From Pseudomonadota bacterium (GTDB lineage Bacteria; Pseudomonadota; Alphaproteobacteria; Rhizobiales; Xanthobacteraceae): a stretch of DNA of 42,880 nt. The notes beneath the pieces were generated by a model that worked only from the letters and a program-made list of their open reading frames with translations, ran no database searches and was not told the DNA's origin. Both the position numbers and the translations under genes were made by a program. The stretch covers positions 1 to 42,880 of the forward strand of contig JAFAFP010000136.1 of NCBI GenBank assembly GCA_023423415.1, written 5' to 3'. This document shows, one piece after another, positions 8,492 through 17,184 of the stretch. Each line of letters opens with the position of its first letter. The stretch's first letter is position 1.

Positions 8492-10546
8492 GTGGTTACC
8501 ATCGAACAGCGGGTGGAAACGAAGGATCGAGCGGGAGTGGGGTCCGCCTCGCCTCTGCTTGAAGTGGAAGACCTTCATGTCCAGTTCCTGACGTCGCGCG
8601 GCGTCGTCAGGGCGGTGGAAGGTCTGAGCTTTCACGTCGATCCGGGGGAGATCGTTGCGATCGTTGGCGAGTCGGGATCCGGCAAATCGGTCTCGGCGCT
8701 GTCGATCATGCGCCTGTTGCCGAAACATACGGGCCGTATTCCCAAGGGCCGTGTGATTTTTGGCGGCCGTAACCTGCTCGAATTATCCGACGAAGAAATG
8801 CGCGAGATTCGCGGCCGCGAAATCTCGATGATCTTCCAGGAGCCTATGACCTCGCTCAACCCGATCCTCACGATCGGGCTGCAGATCACCGAGCCGCTGC
8901 GCATCCATCTCGGCATGACCGATGAGCAGGCCCGGGCCCGGGCGATCGAATTGCTCGGTCTCGTCGGCATTCCCGATCCGGCCCGGCGCCTCGACCAGTA
9001 TCCGCACCAGTTTTCGGGTGGCATGCGCCAGCGGGTGATGATCGCCATCGGGCTTGCCTGCAACCCCAAACTGATCATCGCCGACGAGCCGACCACGGCC
9101 CTCGACGTCACCATCCAGGCGCAGATCCTTGAGCTAATGAAGGATCTGTCGCGCAAGCTGAATATCGCACTGATCGTCATTACACATAATCTCGGTGTAG
9201 TTGCGCGCTACGCCGATCGTGTCATCGTCATGTATGCGTCGCGGCTGGTCGAAGAGAACGACGCCGATGATGTATTCCATCGACCGCGCCATCCCTATTC
9301 GATGGGCCTCCTGCGCTCCGTTCCAAGGCTTGATCGGCCCCGCGGCGTCAAGCTCGAAACCATCGAAGGCCTGCCGCCGAATGCTGCGGCGCCACCCCCC
9401 GGTTGCCGTTTTGCACCGCGCTGTCCCTTCAAGATCGCGATCTGTGAAACCGATCCGCCGCTCGCTCGCACCGATACCGGCGGGCTGTCCCGCTGTCATC
9501 GTCATGCAGAGATCGCCGAGGGAAAGATTTCCTGGGCCGCAGCCAGCGGCACGTCGCTGAGCACAGATTTCAAGACCGGCGCGCCGCTCCTGTCGGTTCG
9601 CAACCTCACCAAGCATTTCGAAGTCCGCGGCGGGCTTCGCGGAGCCAGCGGCACCGTACGCGCTGTTCAGGACGTCAGTTTCAATATCTTTCCCGGCGAG
9701 ACGTTGGGGCTTGTCGGGGAATCCGGTTGCGGCAAGACCACTGTCGGACGGCTGATCCTGCGCCTCGAAGATCCGACCGAAGGCGAGTTGCGGTTCGAGG
9801 GACGCGATCTCACCACAGCGTCTGCAGCGGACATGAAGGCGATCCGCCGCAAGATCCAGGTGATCTTCCAGGACCCCTATTCCTCGCTCAATCCGCGCAT
9901 GACGGTCGGCCAGATCATCGGCGAACCGCTGCACGTCTACAAACTCGTGCCGAACCGCAAGGCTGAACAGGATCGCGTAGCACAATTACTAGAGCAAGTC
10001 GGATTGCGGTCGGAAATGGCGACACGCTACCCACATCAACTGTCCGGCGGCCAGCGTCAGCGCGTCGGTATCGCCCGCGCTCTGGCGATGGAGCCGTCCT
10101 TTATCGTCTGCGACGAAGCGGTGTCGGCACTCGACGTGTCGATCCAGGGACAGATCATCAATCTTTTGGAAGACCTGCAACGCCGGCTCGGCCTTGCCTA
10201 CCTCTTCATCGCGCATGATCTCGCCGTCGTGCGGCACATTTCGATGCGCGTGGTCGTGATGTATTTCGGCCGCGTCATGGAAGTGGCGGATCGCGACGAG
10301 CTCTATGACCAGCCACTGCATCCCTACACGAAAGTGCTGCTCGATGCGGCGCCAGTGCCGGATCCGACGATCGAGAAGGGCCGTGAACCACGGCTGATCA
10401 AGGGCGAGCTGCCCTCTCACATGTCACCGCCGTCCGGCTGCGTTTTCAACACGCGTTGCCCGATGGCGAGCGATGAATGCCGCAGGATCGTGCCGTCACT
10501 GGAAGAGAAGCGGCCCGGTCATTTCGCGGCCTGCATCAAGGTTTGA
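8492..10546 (+). CDS. Peptide/nickel-type ABC importer, fused DppD-DppF ATPases
   Basis: This 684-residue protein carries two complete ABC ATPase domains that are usually separate subunits (DppD/OppD and DppF/OppF). The first Walker A (GESGSGKS) is at 59-66 and the second (GESGCGKTT) at 409-417. Both halves have Ser-Gly-Gly signatures, Asp-Glu Walker B ends and His switches. Each ATPase is followed by the oligopeptide-transporter C-terminal region. In the first these hold Cys305, Cys311, Cys318 and Cys335, a pattern seen in DppD-type subunits. The start is GTG at 8492. The gene is divergent from matA across 133 bp. It powers the importer encoded downstream (binding protein, two permeases). 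The substrate is unknown. Confidence 0.92.
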   Translation: MVTIEQRVETKDRAGVGSASPLLEVEDLHVQFLTSRGVVRAVEGLSFHVDPGEIVAIVGESGSGKSVSALSIMRLLPKHTGRIPKGRVIFGGRNLLELSDEEMREIRGREISMIFQEPMTSLNPILTIGLQITEPLRIHLGMTDEQARARAIELLGLVGIPDPARRLDQYPHQFSGGMRQRVMIAIGLACNPKLIIADEPTTALDVTIQAQILELMKDLSRKLNIALIVITHNLGVVARYADRVIVMYASRLVEENDADDVFHRPRHPYSMGLLRSVPRLDRPRGVKLETIEGLPPNAAAPPPGCRFAPRCPFKIAICETDPPLARTDTGGLSRCHRHAEIAEGKISWAAASGTSLSTDFKTGAPLLSVRNLTKHFEVRGGLRGASGTVRAVQDVSFNIFPGETLGLVGESGCGKTTVGRLILRLEDPTEGELRFEGRDLTTASAADMKAIRRKIQVIFQDPYSSLNPRMTVGQIIGEPLHVYKLVPNRKAEQDRVAQLLEQVGLRSEMATRYPHQLSGGQRQRVGIARALAMEPSFIVCDEAVSALDVSIQGQIINLLEDLQRRLGLAYLFIAHDLAVVRHISMRVVVMYFGRVMEVADRDELYDQPLHPYTKVLLDAAPVPDPTIEKGREPRLIKGELPSHMSPPSGCVFNTRCPMASDECRRIVPSLEEKRPGHFAACIKV

Positions 10547-10643
10547 TCATCGGAGAGAAATTTACATAGCGAAAACAGGAGTTAAGTGGGGCGTCGCGTC
10601 AATCAATAACGACAAAAAACATACTCTAAAGGGAGAAACGAAG

Positions 10644-12227
10644 ATGATGAGGAAAGTGGGCTTGTGGGTCGCGACCATTGCGGCCCTCGCATTCGCGGGA
10701 CACGCCGCAAATGCGCAGACGCCGAAACAGGGCGGCACATTGAACTTCGCCATCAGCGCGGAGACACCGCACTACGATCCGCATGGCAGCGACACCTATG
10801 CAACGCTGCATTTTTCGGCGCCGTTCTATTCGACGCTGCTGCGGTTCAATCTCGACAAGTTTCCGGAGGTCGAAGGCGACCTTGCTCAATCCTGGGAAGT
10901 CGCGCCGGATCTCATGACCTTCACGTTCAAGCTGCAGCCGAACGTGAAATTCCATGACGGTACGCCACTCACGTCGGCTGACGTGAAGGCGACCTATGAC
11001 CGCCTGCGCAACCCGCCGGAGGGCGTGGTCTCGACACGCAAGGCCACTTTCAACGATATCGGCACGATCGAAACACCCGATCCGCTGACCGTGGTCTTCA
11101 AGATGAAGAACGTGAACGCTGCGATGCTCGAACACTTTGCATCGCCGTGGAACGTCATTTATGCGGCGAAGGATCTCGCTGCCGATCCAGCCTCCCCCCG
11201 CACCAAGATCAACGGCACAGGCCCGTTCACGTTCGTTGAGCACGTGAAGGGCAGCCATGTCGCCGGCAAGAAGAACCCTGATTACTTCAAGAAGGGTCTC
11301 CCCTATCTCGATGGTTTCCGCGGCATCTTCACCTTGCAGGCAGCGGCCATGCTGAACGCCGTGCAGGGCGGACAGGTTCTTGGCGAATTCCGTGGCATCT
11401 CGCCGGCAGAGCGCGACCGCCTCGTCTCGGCGATGGGCGACAAGATCCGCATCGAGGAATCGAGCTGGACGCTCAACCTGCTCGTTGTCTTCAACACCGA
11501 GAAGAAGCCGTTCGACGATGTACGGGTGCGCCGCGCCCTGTTGATGGCGATCGATCGCTGGGGCGGCAGCCAGGGCCTCTCGCGCATTTCGACGCTGCGC
11601 TCCGTTGGAGGCGTGATCCGTCCGGGCTCGCCGATGGCGACACCGGAAGCCGAACTGGTGAAGCTGCCGGGCTTCTCGAAGGACATCAAGAAGTCGCGCG
11701 AGGAAGCCAAGAAGCTGCTGGCGGAAGCCGGCGTGCCGAACCTGAAACTGCAATTGTGGAATCGCAATCTCGCGATGCCTTACACGCCGGCCGGCATTTT
11801 CCTCGTCGACCAGTGGCGGCAGATCGGGGTTGAGGTCGAACATGTACAGTCCGACACCGGCAAATATCTCGCCACCATGTCGTCGGGTCAGTTCGACGTC
11901 GCGATCGATTTCTCGAACCTGTTCATGGACGATTCGAGCCTTGGTCTAGCCAAGTATCTGTCGGTCACGCGCGCGCCGGAAAACCGGTCGCGTTCGAAGG
12001 ACCCGGAACTCGACAAGCTCTATGACGACCACATGCGTGAGCGGGATCCGGAAAAGCGCAAGGCACTGATCCGCGCGTTCGAGAAGCGTCTGTTCGAGCA
12101 AGGCTACCAGCAGCCGATCCTGTGGTGGCACCGCATCGTGCCGACCCACAAGACCATGATGGGCTGGAAAATGTCGCCCAGCCACAATCTCGGCGCCGAC
12201 CTCGCCACAGTGTGGTTGCAGCAATAA
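10644..12227 (+). CDS. Periplasmic substrate-binding protein, SBP_bac_5 (peptide/nickel) family
   Basis: The 527-residue protein is the extracytoplasmic receptor of the ABC importer. A signal peptide occupies about residues 1-25 (ending Ala-Asn-Ala-Gln). The mature protein begins Thr-Pro-Lys-Gln-Gly-Gly-Thr-Leu, typical of the DppA/OppA group. The frame is open back to 10473, overlapping the ATPase gene. The ATG at 10644 is chosen because it gives a proper signal peptide and has GGGAG eight bases upstream. The family binds peptides, but also nickel complexes, sugars, opines and other compounds, so peptide uptake is only the default guess. The permease genes follow after a 230-bp gap filled by palindromes. 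Confidence 0.93.
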   Translation: MMRKVGLWVATIAALAFAGHAANAQTPKQGGTLNFAISAETPHYDPHGSDTYATLHFSAPFYSTLLRFNLDKFPEVEGDLAQSWEVAPDLMTFTFKLQPNVKFHDGTPLTSADVKATYDRLRNPPEGVVSTRKATFNDIGTIETPDPLTVVFKMKNVNAAMLEHFASPWNVIYAAKDLAADPASPRTKINGTGPFTFVEHVKGSHVAGKKNPDYFKKGLPYLDGFRGIFTLQAAAMLNAVQGGQVLGEFRGISPAERDRLVSAMGDKIRIEESSWTLNLLVVFNTEKKPFDDVRVRRALLMAIDRWGGSQGLSRISTLRSVGGVIRPGSPMATPEAELVKLPGFSKDIKKSREEAKKLLAEAGVPNLKLQLWNRNLAMPYTPAGIFLVDQWRQIGVEVEHVQSDTGKYLATMSSGQFDVAIDFSNLFMDDSSLGLAKYLSVTRAPENRSRSKDPELDKLYDDHMRERDPEKRKALIRAFEKRLFEQGYQQPILWWHRIVPTHKTMMGWKMSPSHNLGADLATVWLQQ

Positions 12228-12239
12228 CGCAGCTCTTTG

Positions 12240-12328
12240 CTTCTCCCCGCACCGAAGTCGGATGTTTCCGACTTCGGTCATCAAAAGTGTCGAACTCGGG
12301 TAAACCCGAGTTCGAATGCGGGGAGAAG
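12240..12328. repeat. Palindromic interspersed element, three-way junction
   Basis: CTTCTCCCCGC (12240-12250) pairs with GCGGGGAGAAG (12318-12328). Inside are two perfect hairpins: an 11-bp stem at 12251-12261/12268-12278 (ACCGAAGTCGG) with loop ATGTTT, and a 10-bp stem at 12291-12300/12305-12314 (CGAACTCGGG) with loop TAAA. The plan matches the element at 4116-4180, but the sequence differs. It lies between two genes of one operon and could tune expression of the permeases relative to the binding protein. Confidence 0.75.
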
Positions 12329-12352
12329 GTGCCGAGGACCAACGGTCCGAGG

Positions 12353-12395
12353 CGGATGAGGGGCATTCGCATATATCAGACATGCCCCTCATCCG
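12353..12395. repeat. 14-bp stem hairpin, second part of the intergenic element
   Basis: CGGATGAGGGGCAT (12353-12366) is the exact reverse complement of ATGCCCCTCATCCG (12382-12395), with a 15-base loop. It directly follows the three-way-junction element. GGATGAGGGG/CCCCTCATCC arms are common in dispersed repeats of the Bradyrhizobium group. No T-run follows, so it is not a typical terminator. Confidence 0.7.
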
Positions 12396-12457
12396 ACTTG
12401 CTCGCTCATGCTCGCAAGCCACCCTCTCCACGCTAAAGCGGGGCGAGGGAAAGGAAG

Positions 12458-13417
12458 ATGCCCATGCTCCGTTACACCATCAGCCGCGTGCTCCTGACGA
12501 TCCCGACGCTGCTCGGCGTCGCGGTGCTGGTCTTTTTCATGCTGCGGGTCGTTCCCGGCGACGTGGTCGAGATCAAGCTGCGCGGCGACGGCGGCAGCGT
12601 GACACAACAGGTGATCGATGCCGAGCGCGCGCGCCTCGGTCTCGACAAGCCGCTCGCGACGCAATTCGCCGAGTGGATGGTTGGCGTCGCCACACTGAAT
12701 TTCGGCAACTCGATGTGGACCGAGCGGCCGGTGACGGAGGAGATCCGGCTACGCTTCGAGCTATCGTTCCAGGTCGCGATCATGGCGACCATCATCGCCG
12801 TACTGATCGCGATCCCGCTTGGAACCATGGCGGCGCTGTTCCGCGATACCTGGATCGATTATCTCGTGCGCATCCTCACCATCGGCGGATTGTCGATCCC
12901 GTCCTTCTGGTTCGGCATGTTGATCATGCTGGGCCTGCTGGCCTTCTTCAACTGGCTGCCGCCGATCACCTTCACGCCGATCTATGTGGATCCCGTCGCC
13001 AATCTCACGCAGTTGATCTGGCCCGCGCTCGCGGTCGGCTATCGGTATTGTGCCGTCGTCGCACGCATGATCCGCTCCTCGTTGCTGGAAGTGCTGAACG
13101 AGGATTACATCCGCACTGCCCGCGCCAAGGGCGTCTATGAGAGACTGGTGATCTCGCGACACGCGTTGCGCAACGCTCTCCTCCCCGCCATCACCGTGAT
13201 CGGCCTCGAATTCACCTTCCTGATCGGCGGCCTTGTCGTTACCGAGCAAGTGTTCAACCTGAACGGCATCGGCCAGCTGTTCGTGCAGAGCATTTCGCGC
13301 AACGACTTCACGCTGATTCAGGGCATGGTGATGCTGATCGCCGCCTTCTACGTGTTCGTCAATCTGGCGATCGACCTGCTCTACGCCGTGTTCGATCCAC
13401 GCATCCGCTACGGGTGA
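12458..13417 (+). CDS. ABC importer permease, DppB type
   Basis: The 319-residue integral membrane protein has the N-terminal pattern of DppB/OppB permeases: a first helix after Tyr-Thr-Ile-Ser-Arg, then Arg-Val-Val-Pro-Gly-Asp at 31-36. The coupling loop that meets the ATPase lies around Tyr-Ile-Arg-Thr-Ala-Arg-Ala-Lys-Gly (220-228). It ends with Asp-Pro-Arg-Ile-Arg-Tyr-Gly, the usual family C-terminus. A purine-rich GGGAAAGGAAG precedes the ATG at 12458; another ATG two codons on is equally possible. It forms the channel with the DppC-type permease next to it. Confidence 0.94.
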   Translation: MPMLRYTISRVLLTIPTLLGVAVLVFFMLRVVPGDVVEIKLRGDGGSVTQQVIDAERARLGLDKPLATQFAEWMVGVATLNFGNSMWTERPVTEEIRLRFELSFQVAIMATIIAVLIAIPLGTMAALFRDTWIDYLVRILTIGGLSIPSFWFGMLIMLGLLAFFNWLPPITFTPIYVDPVANLTQLIWPALAVGYRYCAVVARMIRSSLLEVLNEDYIRTARAKGVYERLVISRHALRNALLPAITVIGLEFTFLIGGLVVTEQVFNLNGIGQLFVQSISRNDFTLIQGMVMLIAAFYVFVNLAIDLLYAVFDPRIRYG

Positions 13418-14328
13418 TCACGATGACCGCAGTTTCCCCCACCGACATTTCCGTCGAAACACCGAAAATTCGCAAGCCGCGCGGCGCGATCATCGAGTTC
13501 ATTTATCAGCAACCGCTCGGCACTGTCAGCTTTGTCATCATTTTGGCGATGATGTTCGCCGGTATATTCTGTGAATGGGTCGCGCCATACGATCCGCTCG
13601 CGATCGACTTCGCCTCCATCCTCGCCCCGCCCTCATTGGAGCATTGGTGCGGGACCGACGCCTTTGGCCGCGATATCTGCTCACGGCTGATCTACGGGGC
13701 GCGCACCGCCCTCGTGATCGGCTTTTTCTCGTCCTTCATCGGCTCGACGCTGGGCGCTATTCTCGGCGTCGCTTCAGCCTATTTCGGCGGCCGGATCGAC
13801 AACGTCATCCAGCGGCTGATGGATATCCTGCTCGCTTTCCCGCTGATCGTGCTGGCGCTGGTGGTGGTTGCAGCGCTGAAGCGCTTCGTCATCGGCGGTG
13901 TTGACGTGAACCTGGTCTTTGCCATCGCCATTCCGATCATCCCGCGCGTCGCCCGTGTGGTACGCGCGGCCGCCTTGTCGGTGCGGGTGATGCCCTATGT
14001 CGATGCGGCGCGGGCCGCCGGCTATTCGAACAGCCGCATCATCTTCCGCCACATGTCACCGAATGTTGTCGCGCCCTATCTGATCATGCTGACGGCGTTC
14101 ATTGCGCAAGCGATCCTGGCCGAGGCCTCGCTGTCGTTCCTCGGCCTCGGCGTTGCCGAACCGACCGCTGCCTGGGGTCTGATGTTGTCCGGCAATGCCG
14201 CCGACTTCTATCGCGAGGCGCCGTGGATGATCCTGTTTCCCGGCGCGGCGATTTCGCTCGCGGTGTTTGCGTTCAACCTGTTCGGCGACAGCTTGCGGGA
14301 TTACCTGGACCCGCGGTTCAAGTCCTGA
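13414..14328 (+). CDS. ABC importer permease, DppC type
   Basis: This 304-residue membrane protein is the second channel subunit. It shows the DppC/OppC features: a cytosolic N-terminus, a first helix near 36-54, a periplasmic segment with His-Trp-Cys-Gly-Thr-Asp-Ala-Phe-Gly-Arg-Asp (the usual HxxGTDxxGRD pattern), and a C-terminal Asp-Tyr-Leu-Asp-Pro-Arg. The GTG start at 13414 overlaps the stop of the DppB gene by four bases, which points to coupled translation; an ATG at 13423 is the alternative. With the fused ATPase and the binding protein the importer is complete. Confidence 0.94.
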   Translation: MITMTAVSPTDISVETPKIRKPRGAIIEFIYQQPLGTVSFVIILAMMFAGIFCEWVAPYDPLAIDFASILAPPSLEHWCGTDAFGRDICSRLIYGARTALVIGFFSSFIGSTLGAILGVASAYFGGRIDNVIQRLMDILLAFPLIVLALVVVAALKRFVIGGVDVNLVFAIAIPIIPRVARVVRAAALSVRVMPYVDAARAAGYSNSRIIFRHMSPNVVAPYLIMLTAFIAQAILAEASLSFLGLGVAEPTAAWGLMLSGNAADFYREAPWMILFPGAAISLAVFAFNLFGDSLRDYLDPRFKS

Positions 14329-14333
14329 CAGGT

Positions 14334-14373
14334 GTCATTCCGGGACGCTGCGAAGCGGCAAGCCCGGAATGAC
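14334..14373. repeat. Palindromic element between convergent genes
   Basis: GTCATTCCGGG (14334-14344) pairs exactly with CCCGGAATGAC (14363-14373) around an 18-base loop. This sequence type (GTCATTCCGGG...CCCGGAATGAC) is a frequent intergenic palindrome in alphaproteobacteria. It lies between the convergent ends of the importer operon and the fusion gene and may act as a bidirectional end of transcription. Confidence 0.7.
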
Positions 14374-14417
14374 GGCCGCGTCATCATCGCAGCGACTTTT
14401 GCATTTCGTGGGTCCAC

Positions 14418-16553
14418 TCAGTCGTTGAACAGCAAATCGCGCGTCAGGTCGTCAATATGACGGACGGCCCGCAAAGCCGACTTCAGGCGCTCTTGGTCTT
14501 GCGCTGTCAGGCGTTTGACGGCGACCGCATTGCTTGCCGGTTTACCGGCTTGGATATCGGCCAGTTGCTGCGCGAGGATGAGATCCTGGAATGTCGCATG
14601 GGCGGCAATTAGCGCGTCGATATCCTGATCGCCGCCGAGATCGCGTGCCTCGATGCCACGCAACCTTGCCGGGGTCGCGCGCTCCAGAACATGGTGACAG
14701 ATCGCCAGTGCCCGCGCCATCGACACGATCCCGAACAAGCCGGTACGCTTTAGATCGATCCGTCCTCCATCGGTGCGGATACCGCCGAAAAAGCCGATCC
14801 CGCGCTCGACCTGACCGGACGCCTCGACGAGAAGCTTGGCGAACACGATCCTTCCTTTCGCAACGTCAAATGCGTGACGCCACAGCGCGTCGGCAAGCGC
14901 GACCTTTCCGTGCACGCCGCGCATGTCGAAGAAGATATCGACCGCCAGCAAATCGCCCGGTTTGGAGCGGCCGATCCAGTCGTCAATGCGCGCTTGCCAG
15001 GTCGCGACCGAGCCGCGCCAATCGGCGTTGCTCGCCATCACCCCGCCCCCGCAATAGGGAACGCCGACCTCGTGCAGGATATCGGCGACATGAGCGCCCA
15101 GCATTGAGAACCACTTGTCCTCAGGTCCGCCAGCCTGGCCCTCTTCAAAGATCAGCGCGTTATCCTGGTCCATCGCCAGCAGGCTTTCGCCACGCCCCGC
15201 CGAGCCGAGCACTGTCATGACATAAGGACAGGGCGGCTCGCCTTCGCCGGCTTCGATCAAGCGGCGCTCCGCGATTACTGTTGCCTGACGTGTCAGTGCG
15301 GCGAGTTCGTGCGAGATGATCGCCGCAATGTCGCGGGCAGCAATGCCTTCAGCCAGGAGCGAAGCTGCAACATGCGGCAGCTTCGCCCAAGCCGCGCCGA
15401 GCGCATGCACATCGTCGGCCTCGTCGATCTCGTCGCCGAGCGAAATCGCCTCCCCGGCGCGCAACCGCAGGAAATCACGCGCCGACACTGCGCCGACAAT
15501 AAAGCCCGCGTCATCGGTCACGCCGAGATGCCGGATCTTCATCCGGCTCATGCGACCGATACCGCGATAGACAAAGTCATCTGCAGGCACAGTCACGAGC
15601 GGACGGCTCATGATTGACTCCACACCCAGCCGAAGCACTCCTTCGCCTTCGGCTGCGAGTGCACGCAAGATGTCGCGCTCTGTCACGATACCGGCTGCGT
15701 AGGACGGGAGCTGCTCCAATGAATAACCGGCAGGCGCGACAAAGACCGAAGATACCCTGTCACGCATGAATAGCGCGAGCGCGTCGCCGAGCGTGTGATC
15801 AGCGGAAATGATCTTCGGCGGCGCCGACATGACATCGCAGATACGATGCCGATAGGGGTAACTGTCGATGCGATCGAGCACGTTCTCGGCGCCGTCGTGA
15901 GCGCGCTCCGCGTCCGGCGTGATCCAACCGGCTTGATGCTGGCGGTCGAGGGTCCTGCTGAGCGCCCGGCAAGCTTGTGACGCTTCAGCGAAAGTCCGGA
16001 TGCCGTTGTCCCGCAACTTCGGTATCAATGCCTGAAAGAGACGGGCTGCCGTTTTGGCATCACCGACGGCCGAATGACGGTGCGTGACCTCCACTCCGAA
16101 CCGTGCGGCCAGATCGTCAAGCGATTCATGAGCGAGACATGGATCGATGAGCTGCACAAGATACTGCGTGTCCAGCGTGCGCGGCACTGACCAAGTCAGG
16201 TCGGCCCGTCTGCATTCCTGCTGCAGCACGGCAAGGTCAAAGCCCAACGTATGACCGACAATGACCCGGTCGCCAATGAATTCCAGAAAATCCGGCCACA
16301 TGGCTTGGAAGACAGGCGCACTCGCCACCTTCTCATCATTGATCCCATGAATGGCGGTGGACAGCGCGGGGATCGATTCTCCGGGATTGGCTAGGCTGTG
16401 AAACACGTGTCCGGCGTTGATGCGTCCGCCGACGATGCGAATGCCAGCGATCTCCAGAACGCGCGCCTTGCGAGGGTCGAGGCTCGTGGTTTCGGTATCA
16501 ATCACCACCGCATCGAGCGAGATCAGGGGCGTCGCATTGGTAACTGCGGCCAT
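14418..16553 (-). CDS. DnaQ-like exonuclease / CBS pair / DUF294 nucleotidyltransferase fusion
   Basis: The 711-residue cytosolic protein joins three parts. Residues 12-180 are a DnaQ-type 3'-5' exonuclease domain with intact acidic motifs: Asp19 and Glu21 (DTE), His101 to Asp106, and the His160-x4-Asp165 of motif III. Residues 238-368 form a CBS pair, a module that often binds adenine nucleotides. From about 445 comes a DUF294 nucleotidyltransferase, related to the GlnD head, with Gly450-Ser451, Arg454-Gly-Glu and the catalytic pair Asp462/Asp464, then the DUF294 C-terminal helical domain. The chemistry looks intact at both catalytic sites. The gene is downstream of the 203-residue gene and divergent from a DUF4212/symporter pair. 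A role as regulator of that transporter is inferred. Confidence 0.9.
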   Translation of the reverse strand: MAAVTNATPLISLDAVVIDTETTSLDPRKARVLEIAGIRIVGGRINAGHVFHSLANPGESIPALSTAIHGINDEKVASAPVFQAMWPDFLEFIGDRVIVGHTLGFDLAVLQQECRRADLTWSVPRTLDTQYLVQLIDPCLAHESLDDLAARFGVEVTHRHSAVGDAKTAARLFQALIPKLRDNGIRTFAEASQACRALSRTLDRQHQAGWITPDAERAHDGAENVLDRIDSYPYRHRICDVMSAPPKIISADHTLGDALALFMRDRVSSVFVAPAGYSLEQLPSYAAGIVTERDILRALAAEGEGVLRLGVESIMSRPLVTVPADDFVYRGIGRMSRMKIRHLGVTDDAGFIVGAVSARDFLRLRAGEAISLGDEIDEADDVHALGAAWAKLPHVAASLLAEGIAARDIAAIISHELAALTRQATVIAERRLIEAGEGEPPCPYVMTVLGSAGRGESLLAMDQDNALIFEEGQAGGPEDKWFSMLGAHVADILHEVGVPYCGGGVMASNADWRGSVATWQARIDDWIGRSKPGDLLAVDIFFDMRGVHGKVALADALWRHAFDVAKGRIVFAKLLVEASGQVERGIGFFGGIRTDGGRIDLKRTGLFGIVSMARALAICHHVLERATPARLRGIEARDLGGDQDIDALIAAHATFQDLILAQQLADIQAGKPASNAVAVKRLTAQDQERLKSALRAVRHIDDLTRDLLFND

Positions 16554-16572
16554 CGATCCCGATCCATCCCTC

Positions 16573-17184
16573 TCATGCGGCGCGCAGATGTCTCATCAGC
16601 GCGGCCGCATCCATGCGCTTTCGTAATTCCTCCTGCATGGCAACAAGCTGCAACTGCATGAAGCTGCGCGCGGTCGGCGCATCGGGCGTGAGGAAAGGCT
16701 TGTCGAACGGCATCAACGCGAAATAGCGCTCGGCGAACAGTTGAGGGATGTCGATCACGCGTTTCGGCGGATGCGTGCTCAGTCGTTCGAGATGTAGGGC
16801 GAGGTCGGCACGCGATTGGCTCCATTCGTCATCGGAAACGGCCTCCGGCTTCGGATATCGATCGAACACCGACAGGACAATCCTGATCAGCGGGTCGAGG
16901 GTACTGCGACGATCATCCTGCGAGTATTCAGCCAACGTTCCTTCGATCGCTTCGCCGACCATCGCAAGTCCAAGCGGATAGGCACGCCAGCGCGATCGAT
17001 CGAGTGCATTCTGAAAGCCTTTATCCGCAAGCATGACCTTGGCGTAATGGCCGGAACGGGCACGCGTGTAATCGTAAATGCCCTTCTGAACGAGAAATGC
17101 CGCTTGCTCGTCAATGAAGCCCGCAAGCTGATCGATATCTTTGATGGCCGGCTTGCGGCGCAGGAAGAAATCAAGAAGGCCCAT
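16573..17184 (-). CDS. Conserved-looking cytosolic protein of unknown function
   Basis: I do not recognise a named domain in this 203-residue protein. It begins Met-Gly-Leu-Leu-Asp-Phe-Phe-Leu-Arg-Arg-Lys, a short amphipathic start that could touch the membrane. The rest is mostly helical, with no signal peptide, membrane segment or Cys cluster. Residues 143-160 hold Asp-Ile-Pro-Gln-Leu-Phe-Ala-Glu-Arg-Tyr-Phe. The stop lies 20 bases before the fusion gene's start, so the two are almost surely co-transcribed. The divergent 305-bp region separates it from the symporter genes. It is likely a partner or regulator in that locus. Confidence 0.8.
   Translation of the reverse strand: MGLLDFFLRRKPAIKDIDQLAGFIDEQAAFLVQKGIYDYTRARSGHYAKVMLADKGFQNALDRSRWRAYPLGLAMVGEAIEGTLAEYSQDDRRSTLDPLIRIVLSVFDRYPKPEAVSDDEWSQSRADLALHLERLSTHPPKRVIDIPQLFAERYFALMPFDKPFLTPDAPTARSFMQLQLVAMQEELRKRMDAAALMRHLRAA

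Noticed and set aside
9134..9985. Long minus-strand frames antisense to the fused ATPase gene
   Set aside because: Such frames are expected in GC-rich genes; they show no domain and oppose a clearly conserved protein.
10626..11843. 405-codon minus-strand frame opposite the binding-protein gene
   Set aside because: It is the antisense shadow of a well-supported SBP_bac_5 gene and is rich in Arg and His as such shadows are.
12305..12325. GAGTTCGAATGCGGGG resembles the T-arm of a tRNA
   Set aside because: It is one arm of a perfect hairpin in a palindromic element, and no other tRNA arm can be folded around it.
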